From Vigna angularis (taxonomy: Eukaryota; Streptophyta; Magnoliopsida; Fabales; Fabaceae): DNA of 64,000 bases. Shown piece after piece: positions 22,867-34,011 of this stretch (positions are counted from its first letter, which is position 1; every line of letters starts with the position of its first letter). Below the pieces are notes generated by a model. The model saw only the letters and a list, made by a program, of their open reading frames with translations, did no database searches and was not told the origin of the DNA. The position numbers were made by a program, and so were the translations under genes. Where the stretch lies: NCBI RefSeq assembly GCF_016808095.1, contig NC_068976.1, positions 1,880,001 through 1,944,000 on the forward strand, in the 5' to 3' direction.

Positions 22867-24165
22867 TGATAACAGTTGAAAAACTGTTATTTTCATGCTT
22901 AAAATTGATACTAAAAGCAACCTTTAACACTTAGAAACTAGCTTGGAATCATGCTTTTGTTTATATTTTTGGAAATAAGAGAGTTGGATAGGTTTATGCA
23001 TGATTTCAGTGTTTTATGAAAATTTTAAGGTGAATTTGATGAAAGAAGTGAAGAAGGATAAAGATGGAATCAGAAAAGAACTCAAAAAGTGCAAAAGAAG
23101 AGAAGCCGCAAGTACCGCCCAGCGCCATTTTACCACTGAGCGGCACTAATTAACACTCGTTGGCTCCGTTGAGGGGTGAAAGTGCAGCTGAGGGGAAGAA
23201 TTCAACACACGCACTTACCCTTGAGCGGTAGTTTACCGCTGAGCGCCATTATTTTGGGCTTAGGCCCACTTTTCTATAATATTTCAAATAGTATATAAGC
23301 TTTAGGACTTCCTAGGGTTTGTATCTTTGGCAGATAACGAAGCAAACACACACCTTTCCACCCCTTGGAGGAAGATCTTGGATGCTAAGGCTACCTACTC
23401 AACTTTCTAGGGTTCTATCTTTCACTATTTCATTGTATTTCATCTAGTTTCACCATGAATATGGTGAAGTAAACTCTTTTTGTTGTTGGGGAATCAATGT
23501 AATCTTTTGAAGCTCTCATATATGGAATTTTCATCATATCTATGATACATGCTTTCTTTCATCATTAGTTAGGGTTTTTCCTCTTTGCTCAAAGCATGCA
23601 TTGTTTAACTCATTCGATGTCATGATTATTGGTTTTATTGATATGGACACATACAGTAAAATCTAGATCCGGGGAAACTCTCCCAACAGCAGTATAAACC
23701 TAGACATAGGAGTATGATGATTGGTTGTCGTTAAGCTTCCGTTCACTATAATGCATGATTAATTGCTAGGGAGACAAGACATTGTAAACTAGTGATTATG
23801 ATTAGGTTTTTTTCGTCGAGACATCGGGTTTAAGGTAATTTAGAGAGTGACATTAACATTGATGAATAGAATGATGAATTCCTAAAATATATGAGAGTGG
23901 ATAAGATGAAATTGATTACCCCAACAACATACTCATCCATATAATTCGTTCAGTGTTTGTGTTCTTCTTTCCCATTGATCATCACATGCATACATGTTTA
24001 CTTTTTGTCTTTTGCATTTGAAACTTATAACAATTTGTTCACAAGTCTTAAATAATCAAGAAATCATATAACTAACTAGGCCGTGAGTCCTTTGGGAGAA
24101 CGATACTTGGTCTTACCGATTTTATTAGTTGGTATGATTCGATCACACTTGTCAAGAGTTAAACA
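22867..24165 (+). repeat. Athila-like LTR 'B' (plus orientation, different subfamily)
   Basis: Starts TGATAACAGTTGAAAAACTG and ends near AGAGTTAAACA. A TAGTATATAAGCT promoter-like box lies near 23290 and a GC-rich AGCGCC-repeat patch near 23110-23260. It is diverged from the other LTRs here. It is followed by TTTTTGGCGTCGTTTTTCGG (24166-24190), a decayed tRNA-Asp-type PBS, so it derives from a 5' LTR. CACAAC occurs at both edges of the inserted block (22861-22865 and 24206-24211). Confidence 0.78.
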
Positions 24166-24205
24166 AGTTTTTGGCGTCGTTTTTCGGTGTTCATAAATTT
24201 GTCAT
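24166..24205 (+). other. Degenerate PBS/leader remnant behind LTR B
   Basis: TTTTTGGCGTCG matches the start of the TTGGCGCCGTTGCCGGGGA-type PBS of Athila/Tat elements. The leader breaks off after about 40 bp, where a 3' untranslated segment of another copy resumes. Confidence 0.6.
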
Positions 24206-25562
24206 CACAACTCCAAACTTGAAACTTTGTTTGTCCTCAAGCAAATTGTAAGTTGGCTTAAACAAAATAATCATACTGCAATGGTCTAGCACACTAAAAA
24301 GCATTTTCCTCTAGGACAAGTAAATCACTCATGCTTGCTCATCATAGAAAGATTAGTTAAGATATAATGATGCTTTAGCCAATCAAGCTTCAACTATGGT
24401 GCTCACATGATCAAGACATACACAACAGATGCAAACCTCATGAATAATCAACAACGAAGCAAGAATGTTATCATACAGTCATGGGAAAATTCCTCACCAA
24501 AGACAATGTTTCACTCAAGCACTCAAAAGTCTTTCACTCAAGCACTCAAAAGTGTTTCACTCAAACTCAAAGGTGTATAGTGAGGTGACACTCTTCACTC
24601 TACCATTACAATGTCACATGAATCAACTTTGCCTTCCATTTAACCACATATCAAACACACTCACAAGCAAGTTATCATCACAAGGACTTTTTGATGCTTG
24701 TATTGAGGCCACACTAAGAATAAAATTGGTTTTTCTAGACAACAAAATCCTTGAGTTAAAAGAGTGCATAATTCATTTATTCTCATAAAAACTCAACTCT
24801 CTTTCTTCTTTTATGTGAGAAACCAAATTTTAACTTATTCCCAACTTTACTCGCATTGAGCTTAACCTTTTCTTTTCTTTCTTTTCTTTTCTTTTGCTCT
24901 TTGCTTTCGCTCAATGCTTTTCAATGAATTTCACAAAGTTCTTTTCGGTTTCTCATAACCCCAAACTTGAATTATTCTCTATTAACGTATAAACATACTC
25001 TACTCAACTCAAGGAAAGGATTCCAAAAAGGTTTTTTCAAATTTCAAATTTAGTCTCAAGGTTCAAAGGGTAAAGAGAAACATTGTTCTTTATTAGCTTC
25101 ACCTATTGGCATTGGCTCTAAGGGAAAAGAAAACAAGGCCTTGATGATGTGTAACAAGCAAACAAGTGGTTTAATCATAGAAAATTAGGCAAAATCAATC
25201 ATTCTCCCAAAGCAATAACATTCAATCAATCAAAAACTCTAGAGTCCAATCTCTCACAGACTAAATCAAGTTCCACAATTTAATAACATCCTGCCCAACA
25301 AATTAATCACAATTGAAATCATGCATGTGTTTTTAAAACAACTATGAGAAACCACCATCTATGCTTAAAAGCCTCACCAATCATTAACTCAACATGCATC
25401 ATAGAACAATAGAGCAAACACAAGAATATTACTATCACAACATTTTATCACATCATACCAAACCATTGCAGCACAATTCATTAAACCAAGTACATAACAA
25501 CAAAATAAGCACCATTCAAATAAGCATAAAAATCCTGATCTAGCAACATCCATCAGTAGATG
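24206..25562 (-). mobile_element. 3' untranslated part of a minus-strand Athila-like copy (left palindrome arm)
   Basis: Runs CACAACTCCAAACTTGAAAC... and is the inverted counterpart of 26251-27620, with homology also to 29963-31190. It ends in a single copy of the CATC...GATG hairpin repeat. Together with LTR A it is a 5'-truncated element. It holds tandemly repeated TTTCACTCAAGCACTCAAAA (24510-24560) and a CTTTT-rich stretch (24868-24895). No coding sequence is present. Confidence 0.8.
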
Positions 25563-25832
25563 GGTGATTAAAGATATTAAAGATTATGGAGTTATTGAGA
25601 TTTAGGTTCCTTATTCAAGAAGGGTAAAGATTGTGACTAGGAAGTTGTTGAAGTTATGTTAGTGTGATGAAAGAGAGAAAAGCACCAATATCAAAAATTC
25701 AAATTGTGCTTAATGGTGTCATGCTCGTGACGTTAAACAAGCGCTTATTGGGAGGCAACCCAATTTCTGACTTTTTCTTTTTAATTGATTATTTGTCTGG
25801 TTTTGATTTGATTTTTTTTTGCAGTTAATGAT

Positions 25833-26268
25833 AGCATCTACTGATGGATGCTGGACAACATCTAATGATGGATGCTGGACAACATCTACCGAGGGATGCT
25901 AGGAGGACTCAGATGATAGCATCTACTGTGGATGCTAGCATGATTTAGATGAGGCATCTACTGATAGATGATGCTATGAAGAGGAGCATCTACTAATAGA
26001 TGCTACTAGATTAAAACATCTACTGATGGATGCTATGATGATGAAGATTTAGATGTGTGCATCTATTGATGGATGCTACTAGATTAAGCATCTATTGATG
26101 GATGCTATGTGATTAAGCGTCTACTGATGGATGCTACTGAAGGCATCTACTGGGGGATGCTGATGAAGATGAGAAAGATCAGCATCTACTGATGGATTTG
26201 ATGAGAAGGATTCGTATCTACTGATGGATGCTGGAAGATTCAGATGAGAGCATCTACTGATGGATGCT
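25833..26268 (+). repeat. Array of 14 self-complementary 20-bp repeats
   Basis: Fourteen copies of AGCATCTACTGATGGATGCT or close variants, separated by variable spacers of about 3-35 bp. Within each unit AGCATC pairs with GATGCT around an eight-base loop. The unit is conserved while the spacers vary. The frame is broken by stops, so a repeat protein is unlikely. Confidence 0.88.
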
Positions 26269-27620
26269 ACTAGATCAAGAATTTTATGTTTATTTGAATT
26301 GTGTTTATTTGGTTGTTATGTACTTGGTTTAATGAATTGTGCTGCAATGGTTTGGTATGATGTGATAAATTGTTTGTGATGAGTAATATTCTTGTGTTTG
26401 CTCTATTGTTCTATGATGCATGTTGAGTTAATGATTGGAGAGGCTTTTAAGCATAGATGATGGTTGCTCATAGTTTTGTTAAAAACAAATGCATGATTTC
26501 AATTGGGATTAATATGTTGGGCAAGATGTTATTGAACTATGGAACTTGAGTTAACTTGTGAGAGGTTGGACTCTAGAGTCTTTGATTGATCGAATGCTAT
26601 TGTGTTGGAAGCATGATTGATTTTGCCTAATTTTCTATGATTGAACCACTTGCTTTCTTATTACATATGATCAAGGCCATGCTTTCTTTTCCCTTAGAGC
26701 CAATGCTAATAGGTGAACCCATCAAAGAACACTGTTTATCTTTATCCTTTGAACCTTGAGCTTAAAGTTGAATGGGAAAAACCCTTTTTGAAATCCTTAC
26801 CTTGAGTTAAGTAGAGTATGTTTTTGTGGTAATGGAGAATGGTTCATGTTTGCGGTGGTGAGAAACCGAAAAGAACTTTGTGAAATTCATTAAAGAGCAT
26901 TGGACAAAAGAAAGAGTAAAAGCAAAAAGAAAAAGAGAAGAAAAGAGAAAAGAAGAAAAGGTTAAGCTCAATGCAAGCAAAGTTGGGAATAAGTTAAAAA
27001 TTTGTTTCTCACATAAAAGAAGAAAGAGAGTTGAGTTTTTATGAGAATAAATGAATTGTGCACTCTCTTAACTCAAGGATTTGGTTGTCTAGAAAAACCA
27101 ATTTTCTTTTTAGCCCGGCCTCAATACAAGCTTTAAAAAAGTCCTTGTGATGATAACTTGCTTATAAGTGTGTTTGATATGTGGTTAAATGAAAGACAAA
27201 GTTTATTCATGTGACATTGTGATGGTAGAGTGTAAGAGTGGCACCTCACTAGACACCTTTGAGTTTGAGTGAAACACTTTTGAGTGCTTGAGTGAAACAC
27301 TTTTGAGTTCTTGAGTGAAACACTATCTTTGGTGAGGAATTGTTCCATGACTGTATGATAACTTTCTTACTGGGTTGTTGGTTATTCATGAGGTTTGCAT
27401 CTGTTGTGTATGTCTTGATTATGTAAGCACCATAGTTGAAGCTTGATTGGCTAAAGCATCATTATATCTTGACTAATCTTTCTATGATGAGCAAACATGA
27501 GTAATTTACTTGTCTTAGAGGAAAATGGTTTTTGGTGTGCTAGATCATTGTAGTATGATTATTTTGTTTAAGCCAAGTTACATTTTGCTTGAGGATAAGC
27601 AAAGTTTCAAGTTTGGGTTG

Positions 27621-28947
27621 TGATAACGGTTAAATATATCGTTATTTGTGATTCAATTTTGATATAAATTATCCCTTTTTGACTTAAAAGCTTGTTGAAC
27701 TCATGTTTTTAGTTTAGTTTTGTGAATAAGTGAATAGAGGGTATACTTAATGATTTTATCACTAAATTCCCTTGATTTTGTAGCTTATTGAAATGATTTA
27801 AAAGAGGAGTTAAAGTACCAAGAAGTTGGAATGCAGAAAAAGAGAAAGAAACGCAGTGCTAAAAAGTCAAGCTAAAGCTGAGGGCCCCCTTAGGGGCCTT
27901 GAGCGCCATTCAGTCAAGGCTGGGCGCTCCCTTCAGGGGCCCTGCGTGCCAGTCAAGGCTGAGCGCTCCTCAGGGGCGTTGAGCGCCAGTTTTTTCCCGC
28001 ACACCGCTCGGGAGCTCTAAGTGCGGTGCTGAGCGCAACGACATGGACTTGAACCTATTTTCTGTTATTATTTTGATCTATTTAAGGACTTGGATGTCCT
28101 AGGGATTGTATCTTTTGATGGCTTGAGCACAGAAACACACTTTTCACCCCTTGGGGTAGATTTGGGGATGTGATAGCTCTCCATTTATCTTTCTAGGGTT
28201 TTTCTATCTCTTTCATTCTTTCATTCCATTGTTCATCTAGTTTCTCCATGTTAATGGAGAACTAAATTCAATTTGTTGTTGAGGAAGATGTAACCTCTAA
28301 ACTCTCTTGTATTTGAATTTGTTTTAATTACATATGCTTCTTTAATTAATTGCTAGGGTAATTCTTTTCGCTCAATGCTTATTATGTTTAACTCATTCAT
28401 GGCATGATGTATGATTTGCATGAGTACCGGGAGGTATCTTACAATTCGGGTTCTGGAGAATTGCTCCCAAAAGAAGAATTGCTCAGGGATGGGCAAATGA
28501 TTTTTGGTCATCTTAAGCTTCTAATCGTTATGCAGAATTAATTATTAGGTATGCAAGAGATTGTGGTCTAGTAATTAAGGATAGGCTTTCTTTGCCGAGG
28601 GATCGGGTTTTAAGTAATTTAGAAAGTGATGTTAACAATTCAATGAAGAAGAAGAATTCATATATGCATGAGAGTGATTAGGTGAAATCTAAACCCCAAC
28701 AACATTATCATCTCATATCATCAACTTCATCCATCCATTCTAGTGTTTAGCCTTAATTGATCAAATTGCATTCATGTTTAATTTTATTTCATTTGCATTC
28801 AAAAACACCAAAATTTGTTCTTCAGAGTCTTAATTAGTTAAGTAATTACATGACAGTCTACTGTCGTGAGTCTCTTGGGAAGCGATACTTGGTCTTACCA
28901 TTTATTTTTACTTGATATGATTTGATACACTTGCCGACATCTTAACA
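27621..28947 (+). repeat. Athila-like LTR 'E' (plus orientation)
   Basis: Complete 1327-bp LTR, TGATAACGGTTAAATATATC to ...GCCGACATCTTAACA. A GC-rich minisatellite of GGGGCCTTGAGCGCC-type units lies at 27870-28030. It is the inverted partner of LTR A and abuts the truncated end of LTR D. Confidence 0.86.
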
Positions 28948-28948
28948 T

Positions 28949-29962
28949 TTAGAACCTGATGTCTCGACGAAAAAAGCCTATCCTTAATTACTAGTTTACA
29001 ATGTCTTGTCTCCCTAATAATTAATTATACATTACGAATGGAAGCTTAAGACAACCAAGCGTTCTATCCCTATGTCTATGCAATAGTTCCCATGGGAGAA
29101 AATTCCCTAGTTCTAGGTTACTCTGTATGTGTCCATATTAAAGAAAACCAATAATCATACCATGAATGAGTTAAACATAACAAGCATTGAGCAAAGGAGA
29201 ATAACCCTAACAATTAATAAAAGAAGCATAAATAAGTTGGAATTATTTTAAATACATGAGAGTTTAGAGGTTACATCTTCCCTAACAACAAATTGAATTT
29301 AGTTCCCCTTTATAATGGAGAAACTAGATGAACAATGGAATGAGAATGAAAGATAAACCCTAAAAACAGAAAAGGAGAGCTTCCGCATTCAATTCTGCCT
29401 CCAGAGAGCTGAAAATATTTGAATTTGTGTCCCTTCTGTCAAAAGATACTCCCTCTAGGACGTCCAAGTCCTTAAATACGGTTGAATTGGATCATGGGCC
29501 AATGTTGTCAACGCTAGCGCCCCTACTTAGGGCGCCTAGGCGAGCTTGCGAGAGAAAATGGAGCTCAGCACCCCAAGAAGGGCGCATAGGCGTGAAATGG
29601 TGCTCGAAGGCTGGCACTCAGCGTCCCTGAAAGGGCGCCAAGCGTGGTTACGAAACTTCCAGCGCCGAGGGCCCTAGAAAAGGGCACCCAAGCGACATTG
29701 TGACCTTCTGCAGCCTTCTCTTCTTGTCCTCTTTTTGTCCTTCCTGGGTTCCAACTTCTTGAAATTTTAAATCATCTTCGAATTCATCCCAATTTCCCTG
29801 CAAAATCAAGGGAATTTAGTGATAAAATCCTCAAGTATAACCTTAACTCTCTTATTCATCAAACTAAGTTAAAAACAAGAGAACTAGCAAGTTTCTAAGT
29901 CAAAAAGGGTTGATTTAGTATTACAATTGTATATCAGATAATGGTATTTTCAACCGTTATCA
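28949..29962 (-). repeat. Truncated 3' LTR 'D'
   Basis: Begins inside the LTR at TTAGAACCTGATGTCTCG (matching position about 34340 of LTR C) and ends CAACCGTTATCA. GC-rich GGGCGCC repeats lie at about 29510-29700. Confidence 0.82.
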
Positions 29963-31240
29963 CAACTCCAAACTTGAAACTTTGCTTGTCCTCAAGAAAA
30001 AATAAACCTGGCTTAACAAAATATGCAAACCATAATGGTCTAGCACAAGTAAATCACTCATGTATGCTCCTCATAAAAAGATTAGTCAAGATATAACAAT
30101 GCTTTACCCAATCAAGCTTCAACTATGGTTCTCACATAATCAAGACATACGCAACAAATGCAAACTCATGAATGATCAACAACCAAGCAAGAATGTTATC
30201 CTATAATGCATGGAACAATTACTCACCAAGGATAATGTTTCACTCAACTCAAAAATGTATGGTGAGGTGATACTCTTACACTCTACTATCACAATGTCAC
30301 ATGAATCAACTTTGTCTTTCATTTAACCACAAATCAAACACACTCACAAGCAAGTTATCATCACAAGGACTTTTTGAGGCTGGGCTAAGAAAAAAAATTG
30401 GTTTTTCTAGACAACAAAATTTTTTGAGTTAAGAGAGTGAACAATTTACTTCACATTAACCATAATCTCTCTTTCTCCTTTTATGTGAGAAACCAGTCTT
30501 CAACTCATTCCCAACTTTCCTTTCATTGAGCTTAACCTTTTCTTTTCTTTCTTTTCTTCTCTTTTCTTTTTCTTTTTCTTTTGCTTTTGCTTTCGCTCAA
30601 TGCTCTTTAATGAATTTAACAAAGTTTTTTCCAGTTTCTCACAACCCCAAACTTGAACCATTCTCCATTACCATATAAACATACTCTACTCAACTCAAGG
30701 TAAGGATTTCAAAAAGGGTTTTATTCAAAATTTCACATTTAGGCTCAAGGTTCAAAGGTTAAAGAAAAACATTGTTCTTTGTTGGGTTCACATATTGGCA
30801 TTGGCTTATAAGGGAGAAGAAAACATGGCCTTGATCATGTGTAACAAGCAAACAAGTGGTTCAATCATAGAAAATTAGGAAAAATAAATCATGCTTCCAA
30901 AGTAATAACATTCAATCAATCAAAGACTCTAAAGTTCAATCTCTCACAGGTTAACTCAAGTTCCACATTTTTATAAACATCATGCCCAACATATTAATCA
31001 TAATTAAAATCATGCATCACAACTATGAGCAACCACCATCTATGCTTGAAAGCTAAATCAATCATCATCTCAATCATGCATCTCAAAACAATAGAGCAAA
31101 CACAAGACAGTCTTACTCATCACAAAACACCAAACCATTGTAGCAAACTATTTATCCAATTAACCAAGTACATAGTTCAGACTAAAAACAAAATTCAAAA
31201 TTGCATAAACTAAAGAAGTAAGTTTAGAAAGTTGGGTTGC
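29963..31240 (-). other. 3' untranslated region of the gag-protease element
   Basis: Homologous to the two palindrome arms at 24.2-25.5 and 26.3-27.6 kb but without the 20-bp hairpin array. CTTTT-rich tract at 30540-30590. No coding sequence. Confidence 0.7.
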
Positions 31241-31287
31241 CTCCTAGTAAGCGCTTGTTTAACGTCATTAGCTTAACACCATTAAGC

Positions 31288-33900
31288 TCAATCTGGATCT
31301 TTAATGTTGGTGTTCCTCCTTCCTTCATGACACCAACAAAATCTTAGCAATTTTCTTGTCACCAACTTGACTCTCTTAGAGTAAGGAGTCTCTATCTCAA
31401 AAACGCAATTTACCTTAATAGTCTTGACAACCCATAATCTGTTCTTGAATTTCACTAGTGTGTCAAGTTTGGGTTCATCACCTTTCACATTAGGGTGTTG
31501 GTGAACCAAGTTTTCTTCCTTCTCTTCGTCCTCTCCTTCCACTTTTATAGAGAAACAGCTAAGGCCCTTTTTTACCAACTTGGCAGCTTTATTAGGTAGA
31601 CTAGTCATTGATAGAACTTCATCTATTGTTTTAAGACTAGTCTGCTTTTATTGAATTGGCTGCCCAGCTTCAAAAAAATTGAAAGTTACCTCTCTCTCTT
31701 GGTCCTTCAATGTTAAAACTCCATCATCTACATGAATAACAACCTTAGCTGTCTTCATGAATGGTCGTCCAAGAATGAGTGGTATCTCTACATTTTCCTC
31801 CATCTCCATCACAACAAAGTCCACCGAAAATTGGAGTTTATCTATCTGAACCACAACATTTTCCACTACACCATAAGGATGCTTGATGGACCTATCCACC
31901 ATTTGCAACACCATTATTGTGGATTTGACCTCTTGACCACCAATCCTTTTGAGCAAAGATAAGGGCATCAGGTTGATGCTAGCCCCTAAGTCAACTAGAG
32001 TCTTCCCTATATCATGATTCCCAATGGTACAAGGGATATTGAAACTTCTCGGATCTTTGAATTTTGGAGGGAGAGTCTTCTGCATAATGGCACTACAATT
32101 GCCCTACACTTCAATTGTTTGCTCATCTAAATATTTCTTCTTCTTGTTGAGGAATTGCTTTATATGCTTAGCATAGGTAGGAATTTGCTACAGTGCTTTG
32201 GTCAAGGGCATAGTAATCTCCAATTGCTTGAAGATCTCCATGAAACGCCCAAATTGTTTCTCTTTTTCAGTCTTTGAAAAACTTTTTGGATAAGAAAGGG
32301 GCTTCTCAATTATTTTTTCTTTTTTCCTCTCATCCTCTTCTCCTTTCTTGCTCCTCTCATCTTTCTCACCTTCTTTTCTCTCAGCCTCTTCTTTTCTCTC
32401 TTTACTCATCTATTCTTTCACTCAACTCAGCTTTTTCTTTTCTCTCAACTTTTCTCTCATCTAGCATCGTGCCACTTCTAATCATGATGGCATTGCACTC
32501 CTCCTTAGGGTTAACTTCAGTATTACCCCAAAACTCCTGTCAGGCATCTCTTCCAAGTTCTTAGCTACTTGACCAACCTGTATCTCCAAATTTCTAATGG
32601 CACCTTCAGTTCTATTATGGTTTGAGAATGACACTTGCATGAACTGTTAGAGTGTCTGTTCTAACTTTGTATTTCTTTCAGATAAGGAGGGTTGTGGTTG
32701 CCATTGCTGCTGTGATGGTTTATTGAATTGTCCAGCTTGCCATTGACCCATTCTTTGGTGGGGTTTCCATCCTTGGTTGTAATTACCTTGGCAGCCATGA
32801 TTACCCATAAAATTGACTTCTTCTTGGGTAATAGCTTTCATGGCGCATTGTCCATTGATATGATCTCACCACATAGCTCACAAAGTTGATGTTGAGCTTG
32901 AGACACATTCTACAATTCTCGAGGTAGTTGAGAGATTTTCTTCATCAGAGTCTCCAATTGTTGAGTCATTATTTTGTTTTGAGCCAATAAAGCATCTTAA
33001 GATTGTAATTGTAGAACTCCTTTTTGTTGAAGTTGAGTTCTTTCACTGTGCATCTCATTATCATTGATAGTCATATTTTCAATCAACTCAGAAGCTTCCT
33101 CTGGAGTCTTGCACTTGATGTTACCTCCAGCTGAGGCATCCAACATCAATTTAGTCTCCAAGCTTAGACCTCCAAGGAATAAAATGACTACTATAGGATC
33201 ATCAAAGTCATGTCTGGGCGTCTTCCTCAATAAACCTTTGAATCGGACTCATGCTTGACCTAATGTTTCATCCATGCCCTGCCTGAAAGAAGAAATTTCT
33301 TGTTTAACTTTGTTAACCTTTGATTGTAAAGTTGTTCTCTAGAAAAGAGTTTAACCACATCGTAGCATTGCCTCCCAAAGAGAAAGGGAATAAGCTAAGT
33401 CTAATAGCTTCATTTGGCACGCCATTGATCTTCACAGTATTGCATATGTCATTGAATGTGGTCAGATGCTCATATGGATTTTCATGTGATAATCCATTGA
33501 ATTGGTTTATCTTCAACAATTGAATCAAAGCAGGCTTCACCTCCATATTTGCAGCATTAACCCTCAGCTTTGCAATACTATTAAAATGATGAGGGCCAAT
33601 AATTGTTGCATAATCTGTCAGGGTACGTCTACCATTCTTCTCTTCAGCCATTTTTTGTGTTTCCTGGTCAGATCTTTGAGGTGAAGGCTCTAAAAGAGTG
33701 TTAGAAGAAGGGAAAAGTTCTCTCGACGTCCTGTTCCTCCTTTTTCTTCTACTATTGTTCAGACCTGCAAGGTTCAGAAACTTTCGTGCTTCTAGTTCGA
33801 ATTGTACGCTGCATACACTAGAGAACAAAACACTAGAGCACCCAATTAGCACCATGAGATAAAAAAAGATAATTAAATATAGAACAAAAATTAAAAACAA
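31288..33900 (-). pseudogene. gag: Athila-type gag-protease, frameshifted
   Basis: In coding order: a gag core with EVKPALIQLLKINQFNGLSH, NDICNTVKINGV, then AIRLSLFPFSLGGNATMWLN (about 33570-33340); LSLETKLMLDASAGGNI and a TPEEASELIENM helix (about 33150-33070); a QGNYNQGW-type linker (about 32800); a PLSYPKSFSKTEKEKQF block with IFKQLEITMP (about 32290-32200); and an aspartic protease with TLVDLGASINLMPLSLL and LILGRPFM (32085-31648). DLGASINLMP is the Athila form of the DTGA site. Frameshifts and stops separate the pieces. The C-terminal KRVKLVTRKLLRFC segment ends the region. No pol domains follow. Confidence 0.82.
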
Positions 33901-33980
33901 AAAGATAAAATTAAAGATAAAAAGATAAAATTAAAGATAAAGTCTAATCGGTTAAAAATCACACAAAAGTATAGTTTAAA

Positions 33981-34010
33981 CCACGAGTCCCCGACAATGG
34001 TGCGAAAAAC
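33981..34010 (-). other. Primer-binding site region (tRNA-Asp type)
   Basis: The coding strand reads TTTTCGCACCATTGTCGGGG next to the 5' LTR, a mutated version of the TGGCGCCGTTGCCGGGGA PBS used by Athila/Tat elements. Confidence 0.7.
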
Positions 34011-34011
34011 A

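Larger units (their letters stand above)
25563..28947 (+). mobile_element. Plus-strand Athila-like copy, 5'-truncated, with 3' LTR
   Basis: 25563-25790 matches the end of the gag-protease region of the copy at 31.2-33.9 kb, including the shared AAGCGCTTATTGGGAGGCAA. Next come a tandem repeat array (25833-26268), a 3' untranslated region (26251-27620) and a complete LTR (27621-28947). No reverse transcriptase or integrase sequence lies between the gag-protease end and the LTR. Confidence 0.8.

Noticed and set aside
25833..26268. CRISPR-like array
   Set aside because: Repeats are short, palindromic and separated by irregular, partly similar spacers within a plant retroelement; no cas genes, and the eukaryotic context makes this a transposon repeat.
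32274..32564. Ser/Leu-rich plus-strand open frame
   Set aside because: Antisense of the Lys/Glu-rich linker in the Athila-type gag on the minus strand.
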